Shown piece after piece: positions 25,651 through 33,477 of a DNA stretch of 64,000 nucleotides. A program made the translations under genes and the position numbers. Position 1 is the first letter of the stretch, and every line of letters begins with the position of its first letter. Origin of the DNA: VAZQ01 sp963725065 (lineage in GTDB: Bacteria; Pseudomonadota; Alphaproteobacteria; Rhizobiales; Xanthobacteraceae). The notes under the pieces were generated by a model. That model saw only the letters and a program-made list of their open reading frames with translations, was not told the origin of the DNA and did no database searches. The stretch lies in the NCBI GenBank assembly GCA_963725065.1, contig CAVRXD010000063.1, positions 124,001-188,000 of the forward strand. The letters are read 5' to 3'.

Positions 25651-26121
25651 ATGGTTAGATCGTATCTTCCATCGCTCCTTGGACGAGACGATGATCCTTT
25701 CGGCTCGCTATTCCGTGAGGTCCAAAAAACGTTCGATGACTTCTCACGCCGGTCTCCGCTCGCAGGGTTTGGGTCCGACGTGATGACACCAAAAATTGAT
25801 ATAGCCGAAACTAAGGACGCCATCGACTTGGCAGCAGAGTTGCCAGGCGTCGATGAAAAGGACCTCGACGTGACTCTTGCCGATGGAATACTGACCATCC
25901 GGGGCGAGAAGAAAACCGCGCGTGACGAGAGGGACAAGGATAAGAACTGGCATGTCGTAGAGCGCAGTTACGGTTCGTTCAGCAGAGCAATCACTCTGCC
26001 GTTTGATCCTGACCCAGGCGAGGTCGAGGCGAAGTTTGATAAGGGCGTCCTACACATCCACTTGCCTAAACCTGCAGAGATGGCCAAGAAGCAGCAAAAA
26101 ATCGAGATCAAAAAAGCTTAG
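25651..26121 (+). CDS. Small heat shock protein, Hsp20 family
   Basis: A 156-residue cytosolic chaperone. A short N-terminal arm is followed by the alpha-crystallin domain (TPKIDIAETKDAIDLAAELPGVDEKDL... SYGSFSRAITLPFDPDPGEVEAKFDKGVLHIHLPK) and an acidic/lysine-rich tail. It binds unfolding proteins and passes them on for ATP-dependent refolding. CAGGAGGT lies eight bases before the ATG. A remnant of another hsp20 lies at 31379-31531, so the family was once duplicated here. Confidence 0.95.
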   Translation: MVRSYLPSLLGRDDDPFGSLFREVQKTFDDFSRRSPLAGFGSDVMTPKIDIAETKDAIDLAAELPGVDEKDLDVTLADGILTIRGEKKTARDERDKDKNWHVVERSYGSFSRAITLPFDPDPGEVEAKFDKGVLHIHLPKPAEMAKKQQKIEIKKA

Positions 26122-26364
26122 AAGTGAGGCTTTCCGAGAGCATCGATCGGGCGTTGTGGAACGCAACTTTCCATGCGACTTGTCCGAAACCGACGACCGT
26201 GAGGCGGCCAAGCTGTTTTTGAAATGGACAGCCCGCAAGTTGGCGTCCATGACGTCATCTGAAGGTTTGTCGGTAGCCCGCCAACGCCAATCTAGGTCGA
26301 GGTTGACCGCCGCGCCGAAGCGATACGTTGCCAGAATACATGATGAGGAAAAAGGGAGGACAGA

Positions 26365-26587
26365 ATGTATCGGCATATTCTGATCCCGACTGACGGATCG
26401 GAACTGGCGAACAAAGCTGTCATGCTTGGATTATCTCAGACAAAATCCATCGGTGCGAAAATCACTGCGCTTGTCGTCGAGACAACCTTCAAATGTTTAT
26501 GACGTGCATTCGTCGAAGATGTTCCAAATGACAAGCGCGTTCGGGGAATACGTGGAGCACACGTCCATTCCGACCCTGGTAATTTGA
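26365..26587 (+). pseudogene. Universal stress protein remnant (frameshift and internal deletion)
   Basis: It starts as a normal UspA-type protein (MYRHILIPTDGSELANKAV, ALVVETTF) and stops after 45 codons because of one extra base in the AAA at about 26490. In the corrected frame it continues YDVHSSKMFQMTSAFGEYVEHTS and then joins at once to IPTLVI, which is the normal end of such proteins. About 70 residues including the ATP-binding GxxGHRG-type loop are gone. GGAGG precedes the start. It is a decayed stress gene within the region. Confidence 0.75.
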
Positions 26588-26746
26588 TCGGGCGTCGACT
26601 GTGCAAAGCCCTGGCGCTCTGGGGCTAGCTCGCCCGTCAAATGGATTCTCCGAGCGTGGATAATTGCAAGCGAGATGCAACAATTTCCCGGGCTTTGCGG
26701 GAGGCAATTGCATGCGCCTATATCCAACTCGCGAAATCGTCCGATT

Positions 26747-27094
26747 TTATTTCCGCGCTGCAAGAGCATAGAGGTAGGTAAGTATCGCGTATACGTCCTC
26801 GTCGGAAAAGGCGATCTGCGGCATTTCCTTGTGCTTTGAAACCTTGCCTTCGGACAGCTCCGCCTGCAATTCTCGTGGATTAAACCGGCCGTAGACATCA
26901 CGCATCGCTGGCGCTCCCTTAAGCGGACTCTCGCCAACGGCTTCGATGGCGTGGCAGCGTCCGCATTTCTCTTGAAGAATCTCCTTGCCTCGTGTTTCTA
27001 CCTTCCTCAATTCGGCGGCCTCCGATGTTGGTACCAAACACAGAAGCAGTCCGGCGCTGAGGCCAAGAACGTGGGAGACGAAACGCGCTTGCAT
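26747..27094 (-). CDS. Small periplasmic c-type cytochrome
   Basis: A 115-residue class I cytochrome c. The signal peptide (to about residue 27, ending SEA) precedes a single haem motif CGRCH (44-48), and a distal Met lies in KHKEMPQIAFSDEDVYAIL. The C-terminal helix AILTYLYAL is typical. It probably carries electrons in the periplasm. It lies 22 bp after the phasin-like gene on the same strand and may belong to the same transcript. Confidence 0.9.
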   Translation of the reverse strand: MQARFVSHVLGLSAGLLLCLVPTSEAAELRKVETRGKEILQEKCGRCHAIEAVGESPLKGAPAMRDVYGRFNPRELQAELSEGKVSKHKEMPQIAFSDEDVYAILTYLYALAARK

Positions 27095-27115
27095 TTGTGA
27101 CCTCGTTGAGCGACA

Positions 27116-27460
27116 TCATGCCGCCTCGGCATGATGGAGCGTTTTCGTTTCAAATTGCTGTGGTTTGTTCTCTTGTTTGTCGCTCAATGCGCCCGCGAAT
27201 GCAGGAACGAACTGCTGACAAGCAAACCCGTCGGCCATCACCCGCTGGAACGCACCACTAACCCCCTCCTGATACTCTCGCGCTAGATCAACCCCGGTCC
27301 GTGCGCTGCACATGCGCTGGGCCGCTTCCAGCGCTGCGTGACTCCCGACGTGTCGTCGCTCGAACCAGCCATCGGCGAAGTTCTCCTTAATGTACAGAAG
27401 CCTGTCCTGAATGTTCCAAAAACGAGCCATATTGTCTTGAAGCGCGTCAGAACCCGGCAA
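27116..27460 (-). CDS. Phasin-like protein, probably 5'-truncated
   Basis: About 114 residues (NMARFWNIQDRLLYIKENFADGWFERRHVGSHAALEAAQRM) resembling phasin-family proteins found with PHA-related genes in rhizobia. An in-frame ATG at about 27511 begins MNDMTHQWKAMQRMM and is cut by a TAG before RLPGSDALQ..., which looks like the natural N-terminus interrupted by a stop. Translation may restart at GTG/ATG codons inside, or the gene may be defective. It is downstream of the PHA-synthase-like gene on the same strand. Confidence 0.6.
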   Translation of the reverse strand: MPGSDALQDNMARFWNIQDRLLYIKENFADGWFERRHVGSHAALEAAQRMCSARTGVDLAREYQEGVSGAFQRVMADGFACQQFVPAFAGALSDKQENKPQQFETKTLHHAEAA

Positions 27461-27574
27461 ACGCTACATCATGCGCTGCATGGCTTTCCATTGATGTGTC
27501 ATATCGTTCATCTCAATATTTCTTCCTGACGTCGCTTTGCCTGTCAAACAAGCCCGATCTTCGGGTCGTTAGCA

Positions 27575-27588
27575 TTGAGCTGAATCAA
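27575..27588. promoter_or_regulatory. Possible FixK/FNR-type box
   Basis: TTGAGCTGAATCAA (minus strand TTGATTCAGCTCAA) fits the looser FixK pattern TTGA-N6-TCAA. It is 64 bp upstream of the MNDM start of the phasin-like gene. It also falls inside an unassigned minus-strand open frame (27544-27709), so chance cannot be excluded. Confidence 0.45.
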
Positions 27589-27777
27589 AGTGGAACGGTC
27601 GGATTTGTTGAACTTTGCCCGGCCCTTCGAGAGCAGGGAATCCCTCAGCTTCGAAACAACGCTTTCGAGCCCGCGTTTGTGAACGCGTGCAAGCACGGTC
27701 GGGTCCTGATTTTCAAGTGCTCATCCAATCTCATACCGTTGTCGGATCACGACGTTGGCCAGCGTCGCCTTGCGGAT

Positions 27778-28950
27778 CTAGAGCGGCTCATCTGGCTGTC
27801 CGCTCGGTTGTGCCGCTGCCGACGGCGGACTCTGCCCCGGGCTTCGAAAACGTTCTTCCGATCGAAGCCAGTCCGCAACCTTCCGCCACATGTCGGTGAG
27901 GGTTTTCTCGCCCATGAACAGGCCGAGATGTCCGCACGGCGCGATGGCCTTGTCGATCGCGCAGCGCCGTCGGTCGACCAGCTTTCTGATCGCGAACATC
28001 TGTTCGCCCGCGACGACATCGTCGTCTCGGGCGGCGAGCAGAAATAGCGGGATCCGCAGGCCGGACAGCTCGACGGGCCGGCCGAGGGCCACGAAGCGGC
28101 CGGTGGCCAGCCTGTTTTCCCTGAAGAATTGCTCGACGACCTGCAGATAGTAGGTGCCAGGCAGATCGACCGTGCACCCGTACCAGTCACGAAAGCGAGC
28201 TTCGAGGCGGCGAAACGCCGGCGAGGACGGCTTCCTCGACGACTGCAGCAACGCATGGATGGTCTCTCGGTTGGGCGGATCGGGAGCCCAGAACCGCAGG
28301 GCATGCCGGCCGAGAATGCGGCCGCCGCCGAGATTGGCCAACTCGTGGAAGATCGCCAGCGGTGTATCGTGAGCGAGTCGGGAAAGCCGCGAGGTCCCCG
28401 CGGCAACGTCGATCGGGGCTCCGGCGAGCACAAGCTTTCGCACCTTCAAGGGAAATAGCGCCGCATAGGTCAGCGCCAGCCAGCCACCCTGGCACAGGCC
28501 GATGAGGTCAACGTATCCCCCGAGTTCGTCCACCAGGACGTTGAGATCGGCGAGATAGTTGTCGATCGCCAGAAAGCGCATGTCCGGACTGGCCGAACGC
28601 CAGTCCGTCACGAAAATCCTCTCGATCCCGGCGGTCCGCAACGCGGCCACGAGGCTATGATCAGGAGCAAAATCCGTGATTGTGGCCTGATGGAGCGCGA
28701 ACGGTGCGCACAGCAGCGTCGGACTACCGTCGGCGGACGTGGAGAAGTCCCGCAACCGGACCGAGGGCAGCTCCAAGGCGACCCGGTTGGGCGTGGTCCA
28801 TTGCGGTTCACGGGTTGGGGGCTGCGGTCCGATCGCCAGGTCGGCGAATCCACGCGCCGTGGCCGAGGCGAGCTCGCTCGCGGATTCAGCGACGAGAGCC
28901 GGCCACAGGAACGCCATGGCGGCAAATTGCGAGCTGTTCAGGCCGTACAT
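27778..28950 (-). CDS. Poly-hydroxyalkanoate synthase-like alpha/beta hydrolase
   Basis: A 390-residue alpha/beta-hydrolase-fold protein. The nucleophile motif is GLCQGG (Cys at about 153), the G-x-C-x-G box of PHA synthases rather than the Ser of lipases. The other triad members are the Asp in LAARDDDVVAG and the His in APCGHLGLFMG. Length is near class III PhaC (about 355). PHA synthases polymerise hydroxyacyl-CoA into storage granules; this subgroup is divergent and its activity is untested. A phasin-like gene follows downstream. A 12-bp palindrome TTCAAATTTGAA (28953-28964) lies where the ribosome site would be, so the true start may be internal. Confidence 0.75.
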   Translation of the reverse strand: MYGLNSSQFAAMAFLWPALVAESASELASATARGFADLAIGPQPPTREPQWTTPNRVALELPSVRLRDFSTSADGSPTLLCAPFALHQATITDFAPDHSLVAALRTAGIERIFVTDWRSASPDMRFLAIDNYLADLNVLVDELGGYVDLIGLCQGGWLALTYAALFPLKVRKLVLAGAPIDVAAGTSRLSRLAHDTPLAIFHELANLGGGRILGRHALRFWAPDPPNRETIHALLQSSRKPSSPAFRRLEARFRDWYGCTVDLPGTYYLQVVEQFFRENRLATGRFVALGRPVELSGLRIPLFLLAARDDDVVAGEQMFAIRKLVDRRRCAIDKAIAPCGHLGLFMGEKTLTDMWRKVADWLRSEERFRSPGQSPPSAAAQPSGQPDEPL

Positions 28951-28989
28951 CGTTCAAATTTGAATGCGGTTTCGGACATCTCCATCGCG

Positions 28990-29763
28990 TCAGATCAACC
29001 GTGCCGACCGCTGAGCGCATCTGACGTCATTAGGACGCCATGGCCTCGGGCGGGCCCTCGGGCGATGGATAGAACAACATGCCGGACATCGCATGATCCA
29101 GGCAAGGTGATCCTTCACGGCCTTCACCCCAGGTGCATTCTCGGCAGCTACCACGATTGCGGGTCGCTCTCGTTCATCGGTGATCGTCCCCCACAGATCC
29201 ACCACGCCATCTTGCACCGTGACGTTGACGAGCGCCCGCGGGGCCCAGGACTGGCCGGCGAGCTCCGCCACGATGCGGTCCCGAATGACCTGATCGCTCG
29301 CTGCGGGCTGTTTGGTCTCGCGGGCAATACCCGCGAGCGCATGTACGAGGTTCGCCCGGCTGATGATGCCGACGACTTCGGCTCCCCGCACCACGGGCAC
29401 GCGCTTGACGTGACGCTTTTCCATGAGTCGCACAACGTCCTCAAGCGTGGCGTCCTCCCCGACGCTGATCGGGTCTGCCGTCATCACCTCGTGAACCTTG
29501 CGCCCGTGCGAACGGGCGTATTCATCCGCAAGCCAACCGGGTCCGACCAGGTATTCCAGCCAGCGCGGTCGGCGGCGCTGCGTTCCGGTTTCCGCCCGCC
29601 GCAGGAAATCCCCCTCGGTAATCATGCCGACAAGACGACCCTCCCTGTCGAGGACGGGTAGTCCACTGATGTGCCGTTGCAGCATGACCTGCACCGCCTG
29701 CAACACCGAGCTGTCCGGATCGATCGACAGGACCGGCGATGTCATCACATCCTTGGCTTTCAT
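28990..29763 (-). CDS. CBS-pair and BON domain protein, C-terminus frameshifted
   Basis: Two CBS domains (about residues 1-60: VMTSPVLSIDPDSSVLQAVQVM; and 95-150: VMTADPISVGEDATLEDVVRLM) followed by a BON domain (VRDRIVAELAGQSWAPRALVNVTV...). CBS pairs sense adenine nucleotides. ATG 29763 (MKAKDVMTS) is chosen; the longer start at 29808 would place the FixK box within 9 bp of it. Near 29090 one base is missing: another frame gives AMSGMLFYPSPEGPPEAMAS with a TAA at 29030-29032, the expected tail, whereas the actual frame reads 13 codons further. Confidence 0.8.
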   Translation of the reverse strand: MKAKDVMTSPVLSIDPDSSVLQAVQVMLQRHISGLPVLDREGRLVGMITEGDFLRRAETGTQRRRPRWLEYLVGPGWLADEYARSHGRKVHEVMTADPISVGEDATLEDVVRLMEKRHVKRVPVVRGAEVVGIISRANLVHALAGIARETKQPAASDQVIRDRIVAELAGQSWAPRALVNVTVQDGVVDLWGTITDERERPAIVVAAENAPGVKAVKDHLAWIMRCPACCSIHRPRARPRPWRPNDVRCAQRSARLI

Positions 29764-29816
29764 GGATCTGCTCCGCTTATTTGACGAAACGATATCATCG
29801 ACGTGCATTGGCTCTT

Positions 29817-29830
29817 TTGATCCACGTCAA
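29817..29830. promoter_or_regulatory. FixK/FNR-type box upstream of the CBS-BON gene
   Basis: TTGATCCACGTCAA (minus strand TTGACGTGGATCAA) is a TTGAT-N4-GTCAA dyad. It lies 54 bp upstream of the preferred start at 29763, the same geometry as the box before the 92-aa gene. Confidence 0.7.
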
Positions 29831-29930
29831 GCTGCCGCCGGAAAAGCTGCTGCGCTGACGTTGCCGGTGGAGTCCGAAATAGCATCAGCCCGTCCGCGGG
29901 GCACGTTGGTTCAAAGGCCAATTCAGGCGA

Positions 29931-30265
29931 TCAATGCGAAAACATGCAGCAAACCGGGCTCTCGGTCAGGAGAGATCCCGGGTCACCCCACCAAACGCCC
30001 ATTCGCCGAGGCGGGAATGCCCATAGGCGCCGCCCATGATCAGGCTGATGTTTTCGTCCTCGATCAGCCGAAGCAGGGAGTTTGCCGCCGTGACGTCGGC
30101 CGGTCGTTGTCGTTCCACGACGATTTCAATTCCATGTCGGTTCAGATATCTGGCGACATCCTCGCCGGCTTGCGGCGTCAGGTCCGTTCCGCCTTCGACA
30201 ATCTCGACGACCATGACGTTTTCGGCAGCCTTCAGGAGCGGCAATGCGTCCGAGACCGCACGGCG
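29931..30265 (-). pseudogene. Universal stress protein C-terminal remnant
   Basis: DALPLLKAAENVMVVEIVEGG... SLIMGGAYGHSRLGEWAFGGVTRDL is the second half of a UspA-family protein, including the GxYGHSR loop that normally binds nucleotide. The N-terminal half is missing: at its upstream edge the frame collides with the end of the small gene before it. Near the 3' end a two-base insertion in CTCTC gives a premature stop; the other frame restores the usual ending LTESPVCCMFSH with TGA at 29931-29933. Confidence 0.75.
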
Positions 30266-30471
30266 CGAACTTCGCCTACGACCTCTCTCGCGTCCGCATG
30301 GATTCTCCAGTCTGGAATCCTGTGTAGTGCTTCGAACCTTCTCGAGGCAATTTCTGCAGCTTGCGTGGAGCTTTCCACCTCGGGCACGTCAATTTTCCCC
30401 TGCAGACACCTGAACGAGTGTCCGTCGGAGCTGAGCAGAACTCTGTAGAAGTTGACGCAATAGCTGGCCAT
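30232..30471 (-). CDS. Small hypothetical protein, C-terminus altered by deletion
   Basis: A 79-residue frame beginning MASYCVNFYRVLLSSDGHSF and continuing RCLQGKIDVPEVESSTQAAEIASRRFEALHRIPDWRIHADAREVV. I recall a short family in rhizobia with this start and an end near ...LHAD..EV. The last 15-20 residues read into the USP remnant, so the original gene was probably about 65-70 aa and a deletion joined the two. No signal or membrane segment. Function unknown. A FixK-like box lies about 130 bp upstream. Confidence 0.6.
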   Translation of the reverse strand: MASYCVNFYRVLLSSDGHSFRCLQGKIDVPEVESSTQAAEIASRRFEALHRIPDWRIHADAREVVGEVRAVRSRTHCRS

Positions 30472-31114
30472 CGCACGGCTTCCTCTTGCTTACTGTCCCT
30501 TGGCGCCCGCGGGGTTTGCATCCCGTCCCTCTTCCGTTCGACGCTGGGAACGCACTTCGGCATCCTCGGGGGAGCCTTTGACCACGACGCGCCGATGGAT
30601 GCCTTGCGCTAAATCAAATGTGTCGCGCCGGGCTCTAGGAATCTTCCCGCCGCCGGCGGAGAGCAGGGGCTCTTGGAAGCTTCAGACGTTCGAAAATGCA
30701 ACAGCATCTCTATTCGCGTCCAGGCGCAGGGATATTAGCGGTCTGCGGCCGGTGCAGATCGATTGGCCTCGGGTCGAGCACACGCACGCGCGACCTGCGG
30801 TCAGACCAATCGCTACCGAGCAAGCGCAGGTAGTCCGTGACCGTCTGCGCGGCGTCGATCCACGGGAAGGGCGATGGGGCGCTTATTGGTGGCTCAGCGC
30901 CGAGTTTGCCACCCGGGGTGCCATGCTGCACGACGATACGATGCAGTTCTGATTCGTAGGCCGCCGGACGCTGTCGGAACTGGGGGCCTGTCGGTCGGTC
31001 GCCCCCGGCCCGAATAACAGCGCCGAGCGCACACGGGCCAAGGCGAGCAAGCCTCCGGCGGACTCAGCGCCGTTTACTGCTATGGTCGCCCCCGCGCTGC
31101 GTCGGGAGAAGATC
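30472..31114. other. Intergenic region with no convincing gene
   Basis: About 640 bases between divergently oriented small genes. Open frames in both directions lack recognisable domains, good starts or consistent codon bias. It contains one FixK-like box at 30604. It may be eroded coding sequence of the stress region. Confidence 0.5.
30604..30617. promoter_or_regulatory. FixK-type box (looser match)
   Basis: TTGCGCTAAATCAA (minus strand TTGATTTAGCGCAA) fits TTG(A/C)-N6-(T/G)CAA. It lies 133 bp upstream of the minus-strand 79-codon gene; spacing to any plus-strand gene is much larger. Confidence 0.5.
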
Positions 31115-31315
31115 ATGGCAATCAGCGAAGAGGATTACGTACGCGAACATGCCGCCCTGCTGGGTCGCGCAAAGCTGGCCTGGACTGACTGCCACGATGC
31201 CGTGATCTTCATCTTTCATGATCTCTCGGGGATGACTTGGGAAAAATCCACAGACGTCTTTTTCTCGCTCAAAGCTGACCGGGCGCAGCGCGAGGCGACC
31301 GTCAAGCTATTGTGA
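31115..31315 (+). CDS. Small hypothetical protein
   Basis: A 66-residue soluble protein (MAISEEDYVREHAALLGRAKLAWTDCHDAVIFIFHDLSGMTW...). GGGAGAAG seven bases before the ATG supports the start. Length and the AQREATVKLL ending suggest a complete or slightly shortened member of a rhizobial hypothetical family; I cannot assign a function. It is followed by an hsp20 remnant in the same direction. Confidence 0.6.
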   Translation: MAISEEDYVREHAALLGRAKLAWTDCHDAVIFIFHDLSGMTWEKSTDVFFSLKADRAQREATVKLL

Positions 31316-31378
31316 AGTACAGCCGGCGGCGGCGCTGGTGGCGGTCCGGCATATCCCGGTGCCGGCGGCGGCGGGGGG

Positions 31379-31531
31379 AAATCGATCAAATATGGGGAGG
31401 GTGCCAGTGTTCACCGCCGTGAGCGGGTCTCAGGAGAGTTTGATCGAACCTTGACCGTGCCGGTCGAAATCGATCCTGATGGCATCAAGGCGGAATACCG
31501 CGATGGCGTCTTGGAGTTGTTCATTCCGAGA
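31379..31531 (+). pseudogene. Hsp20 C-terminal remnant
   Basis: Read from 31379 the frame gives KYGEGASVHRRERVSGEF then DRTLTVPVEIDPDGIKAEYR and DGVLELFIPR, the second half of an alpha-crystallin domain. The first half is absent: upstream is Gly-rich low-complexity sequence. The C-terminal extension is cut by the cytochrome start at 31545. No start codon is associated, so this is a decayed second hsp20. Confidence 0.75.
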
Positions 31532-31544
31532 ATACACCGTTGCC

Positions 31545-32021
31545 ATGCAAAAAACTGCTGCAAAGTGGCTGATGGTCGCCGGTGTGACGATCGGTTTGAC
31601 TGCCTCCGGCTGGGCGGAAGAGGTCGACGCGGGCAAGGCGGAATATCTGTCGAGTTGCGCGCCGTGCCACGGCGCCGATGGTAAGGGGAAAGGACCGCTC
31701 AGCGCTAATAAGCTGAAGACGAAGCCAGCCGATTTGACTGCCTTAGCCAAGAAGAACAACGGCGTGTTTCCAGTGAGCGCTGTTTATGAGGCAATCGACG
31801 GACGAAACGCGATTGAATCGCACGGCGCTCGTGAAATGCCAATTTGGGGTTGCCGACACACACCCTCGCCCGTTTCGCCAACTAAAACATCGAAACGTAA
31901 AGTATACAGGGCGCCTGACCCTTTTGAGTCACATCTCGACCTCTCTTGCGATTCAGAAGACATTATCGGAAACCGTATACTGTCTGTTATTGAATATTTG
32001 CGTCGCATTCAGGAGAAGTAG
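31545..32021 (+). CDS. Periplasmic c-type cytochrome
   Basis: A 158-residue cytochrome with signal peptide MQKTAAKWLMVAGVTIGLTASGWA, haem motif CAPCH (38-42), the GADGKGKGPLSANKLKTKPADL segment common in cytochrome c552-like proteins, and the distal Met in REMPIWG (about 105). The C-terminal IGNRILSVIEYLRRIQ helix is typical. The 40-residue insertion between Met and final helix (CRHTPSPVSPTKTSKRK...) is longer than average. It may transfer electrons under low oxygen given its surroundings. Confidence 0.88.
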   Translation: MQKTAAKWLMVAGVTIGLTASGWAEEVDAGKAEYLSSCAPCHGADGKGKGPLSANKLKTKPADLTALAKKNNGVFPVSAVYEAIDGRNAIESHGAREMPIWGCRHTPSPVSPTKTSKRKVYRAPDPFESHLDLSCDSEDIIGNRILSVIEYLRRIQEK

Positions 32022-32107
32022 CAGGGACATTCGTTGCGCAGCGACGTCGAACTGCCGTCAGCGCGGAAGCGTGCCTCCACACATCAACCGGCATTTTGAC
32101 GAGCAAC

Positions 32108-32857
32108 TCAAGTCGCGGATCGGCCCTGAACCAGTCTATTCAAATGATCCCTGGTGTGAACGCGAGCTCCGATAAAATCTGTCAAACTGCGCTCGCTCGC
32201 CTGATGCTCACTCTCGCGCAATCGGCCGCGAAATAGCTCATATCTCAACCAAACCCGATATGTGTTGACGACGTCCGTCTCGCAATATTCAGCAATCTCC
32301 TTGATCTTACCCTCAAGGAAATATCGCTCGACATCGGTGCCGTCGATGCCCCCGGGCTTTCCCGGCAGGCCCATGATTTTGCTGAGCTCGTTCAGCGAGG
32401 CTTTGGTATGAGGAGCGAACGAAGAGAGAATGTCGCACAGGTCGACCGCGTCCTCGGTGTATCGGTTGAAGTATGGTCGAACAGCCAGCCCTGGCGCCGC
32501 GACGCCATGGATCATGGCACGATAACGCAAAACGGGCAGGTCGAAGCTGTTGCCGTTGAAGGTGACGAGCTGCGGCTTCAGCTCAGCGATCTTGTCGCAG
32601 AATGCGCTGATCAACTGCTTCTCAGTCCGCTCACCTACGTGGGGTGCACCGAGCGCGTCCACCGCCCAGTGATCGCTCTCCCGGTGAGCGACCAGCGCGC
32701 CGATGCACACGATGGTGTGGTAGATGTGCTTCGGGAACTTGTTGCCGAGGACTTCACGAATGTCCGCATCGCTCTTGCCGACAAGATCGTTCGCGGCCGC
32801 GAACCCGGCGAGGTCGGGCACAGTCTCCAGGTCCCAGACGATGACGCTTGGTTTCAT
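32108..32857 (-). CDS. Predicted 3'-5' exonuclease, DEDDy family (PolB-like)
   Basis: A 249-residue nuclease with the DEDDy motifs: VWDLETVPD (Exo I, Asp and Glu), FNGNSFDLPVL (Exo II) and EYCETDVVNTYRVW (Exo III, Y-x3-D). It corresponds to the family of stand-alone exonucleases related to the proofreading domain of B-family polymerases. It probably trims DNA or RNA 3' ends. Its sequence is intact, unlike many neighbours. It is transcribed leftwards and ends 87 bp from the cytochrome gene (convergent). Confidence 0.87.
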   Translation of the reverse strand: MKPSVIVWDLETVPDLAGFAAANDLVGKSDADIREVLGNKFPKHIYHTIVCIGALVAHRESDHWAVDALGAPHVGERTEKQLISAFCDKIAELKPQLVTFNGNSFDLPVLRYRAMIHGVAAPGLAVRPYFNRYTEDAVDLCDILSSFAPHTKASLNELSKIMGLPGKPGGIDGTDVERYFLEGKIKEIAEYCETDVVNTYRVWLRYELFRGRLRESEHQASERSLTDFIGARVHTRDHLNRLVQGRSAT

Positions 32858-33338
32858 GCGGACTAGAATATGACACGGCGCGGGTCATCGCGGAACTTGC
32901 TACGCCGCACCGGTTGCCAGTTCGATCGGCTCCACAATTGAAGTTCTCGGGTTGGTTGACCCCTGCGTCGAAAATCGGCGTGCAAAGTCTGCGTTCGCCA
33001 ACTGCGGACATGCCGTCGCACACGTCCGGGGCAACTATGTCTGCCATTAGCTGACTTCCTGCACCCCCGAATCGATTGGCGACTAAGGCCGAGAAAAGCT
33101 GCTCAAGCGGGGTTCCGGTCTGCGAAGCGTTTTGCCTCTCTCGCTCGCTTTGTCGGACGCGCCGTCGTTCAGGGCGCAAGATTGAATAGCGGATAAATGA
33201 TTGCTGCGCCTGCCAATAATACGGCGAGCAACTGGCGGCGCGGGCGCAGCAGATGCCGGTCGTTGTACGCCTATTGGAGAAAAGTTGGAGATGCGGCGTT
33301 AGTTTAAGCTAAGACTGTGGCTAACCTATTGAATATAA
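32858..33338. other. Intergenic region left of the tRNA fragment
   Basis: About 480 bases. I see no gene that I can support: open frames in both directions have no recognisable domain. From about 33180 the sequence becomes more AT-rich and runs into the tRNA-Glu fragment. No integrase gene is visible. Confidence 0.45.
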
Positions 33339-33387
33339 TGGCGCTCCCTAGGGAACTCGAACCCCTGTTTTCGCCGTGAGAGGGCGA
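33339..33387 (-). tRNA. 3' half of tRNA-Glu(CTC), probable attachment-site scar
   Basis: On the minus strand the 49 bases read as the 3' part of a tRNA: anticodon stem-loop TCGCC-CTCTCAC-GGCGA (anticodon CTC, Glu), variable loop AAAC, T-arm AGGGG-TTCGAGT-TCCCT, acceptor strand AGGGAGC, discriminator G and CCA. The 5' acceptor strand (GCTCCCT) and D-arm are absent upstream, so this is not a functional tRNA. Such 3' fragments are left at one end of elements inserted by tyrosine recombinases into tRNA genes. Confidence 0.8.
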
Positions 33388-33477
33388 CCGCTGGGCGACC
33401 ATCGCAAAGTTCGCGATCAGAAGTCTTATGTCGCCGCCACAAGTGCAACGATAGTGCGAAAATAAGGCAAACGACGC

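Noticed and set aside
27544..27709. A minus-strand open frame of about 50 codons without start codon between the PHA-synthase-like and phasin-like genes
   Set aside because: The composition looks protein-like (VLARVHKRGLESVVSKL) but it has no start and no family I recognise; it could be a remnant, not listed as a gene.
33339..33420. An intact tRNA gene
   Set aside because: The 5' acceptor strand and D-arm are missing within 40 bases upstream, so only a 3' fragment is present.
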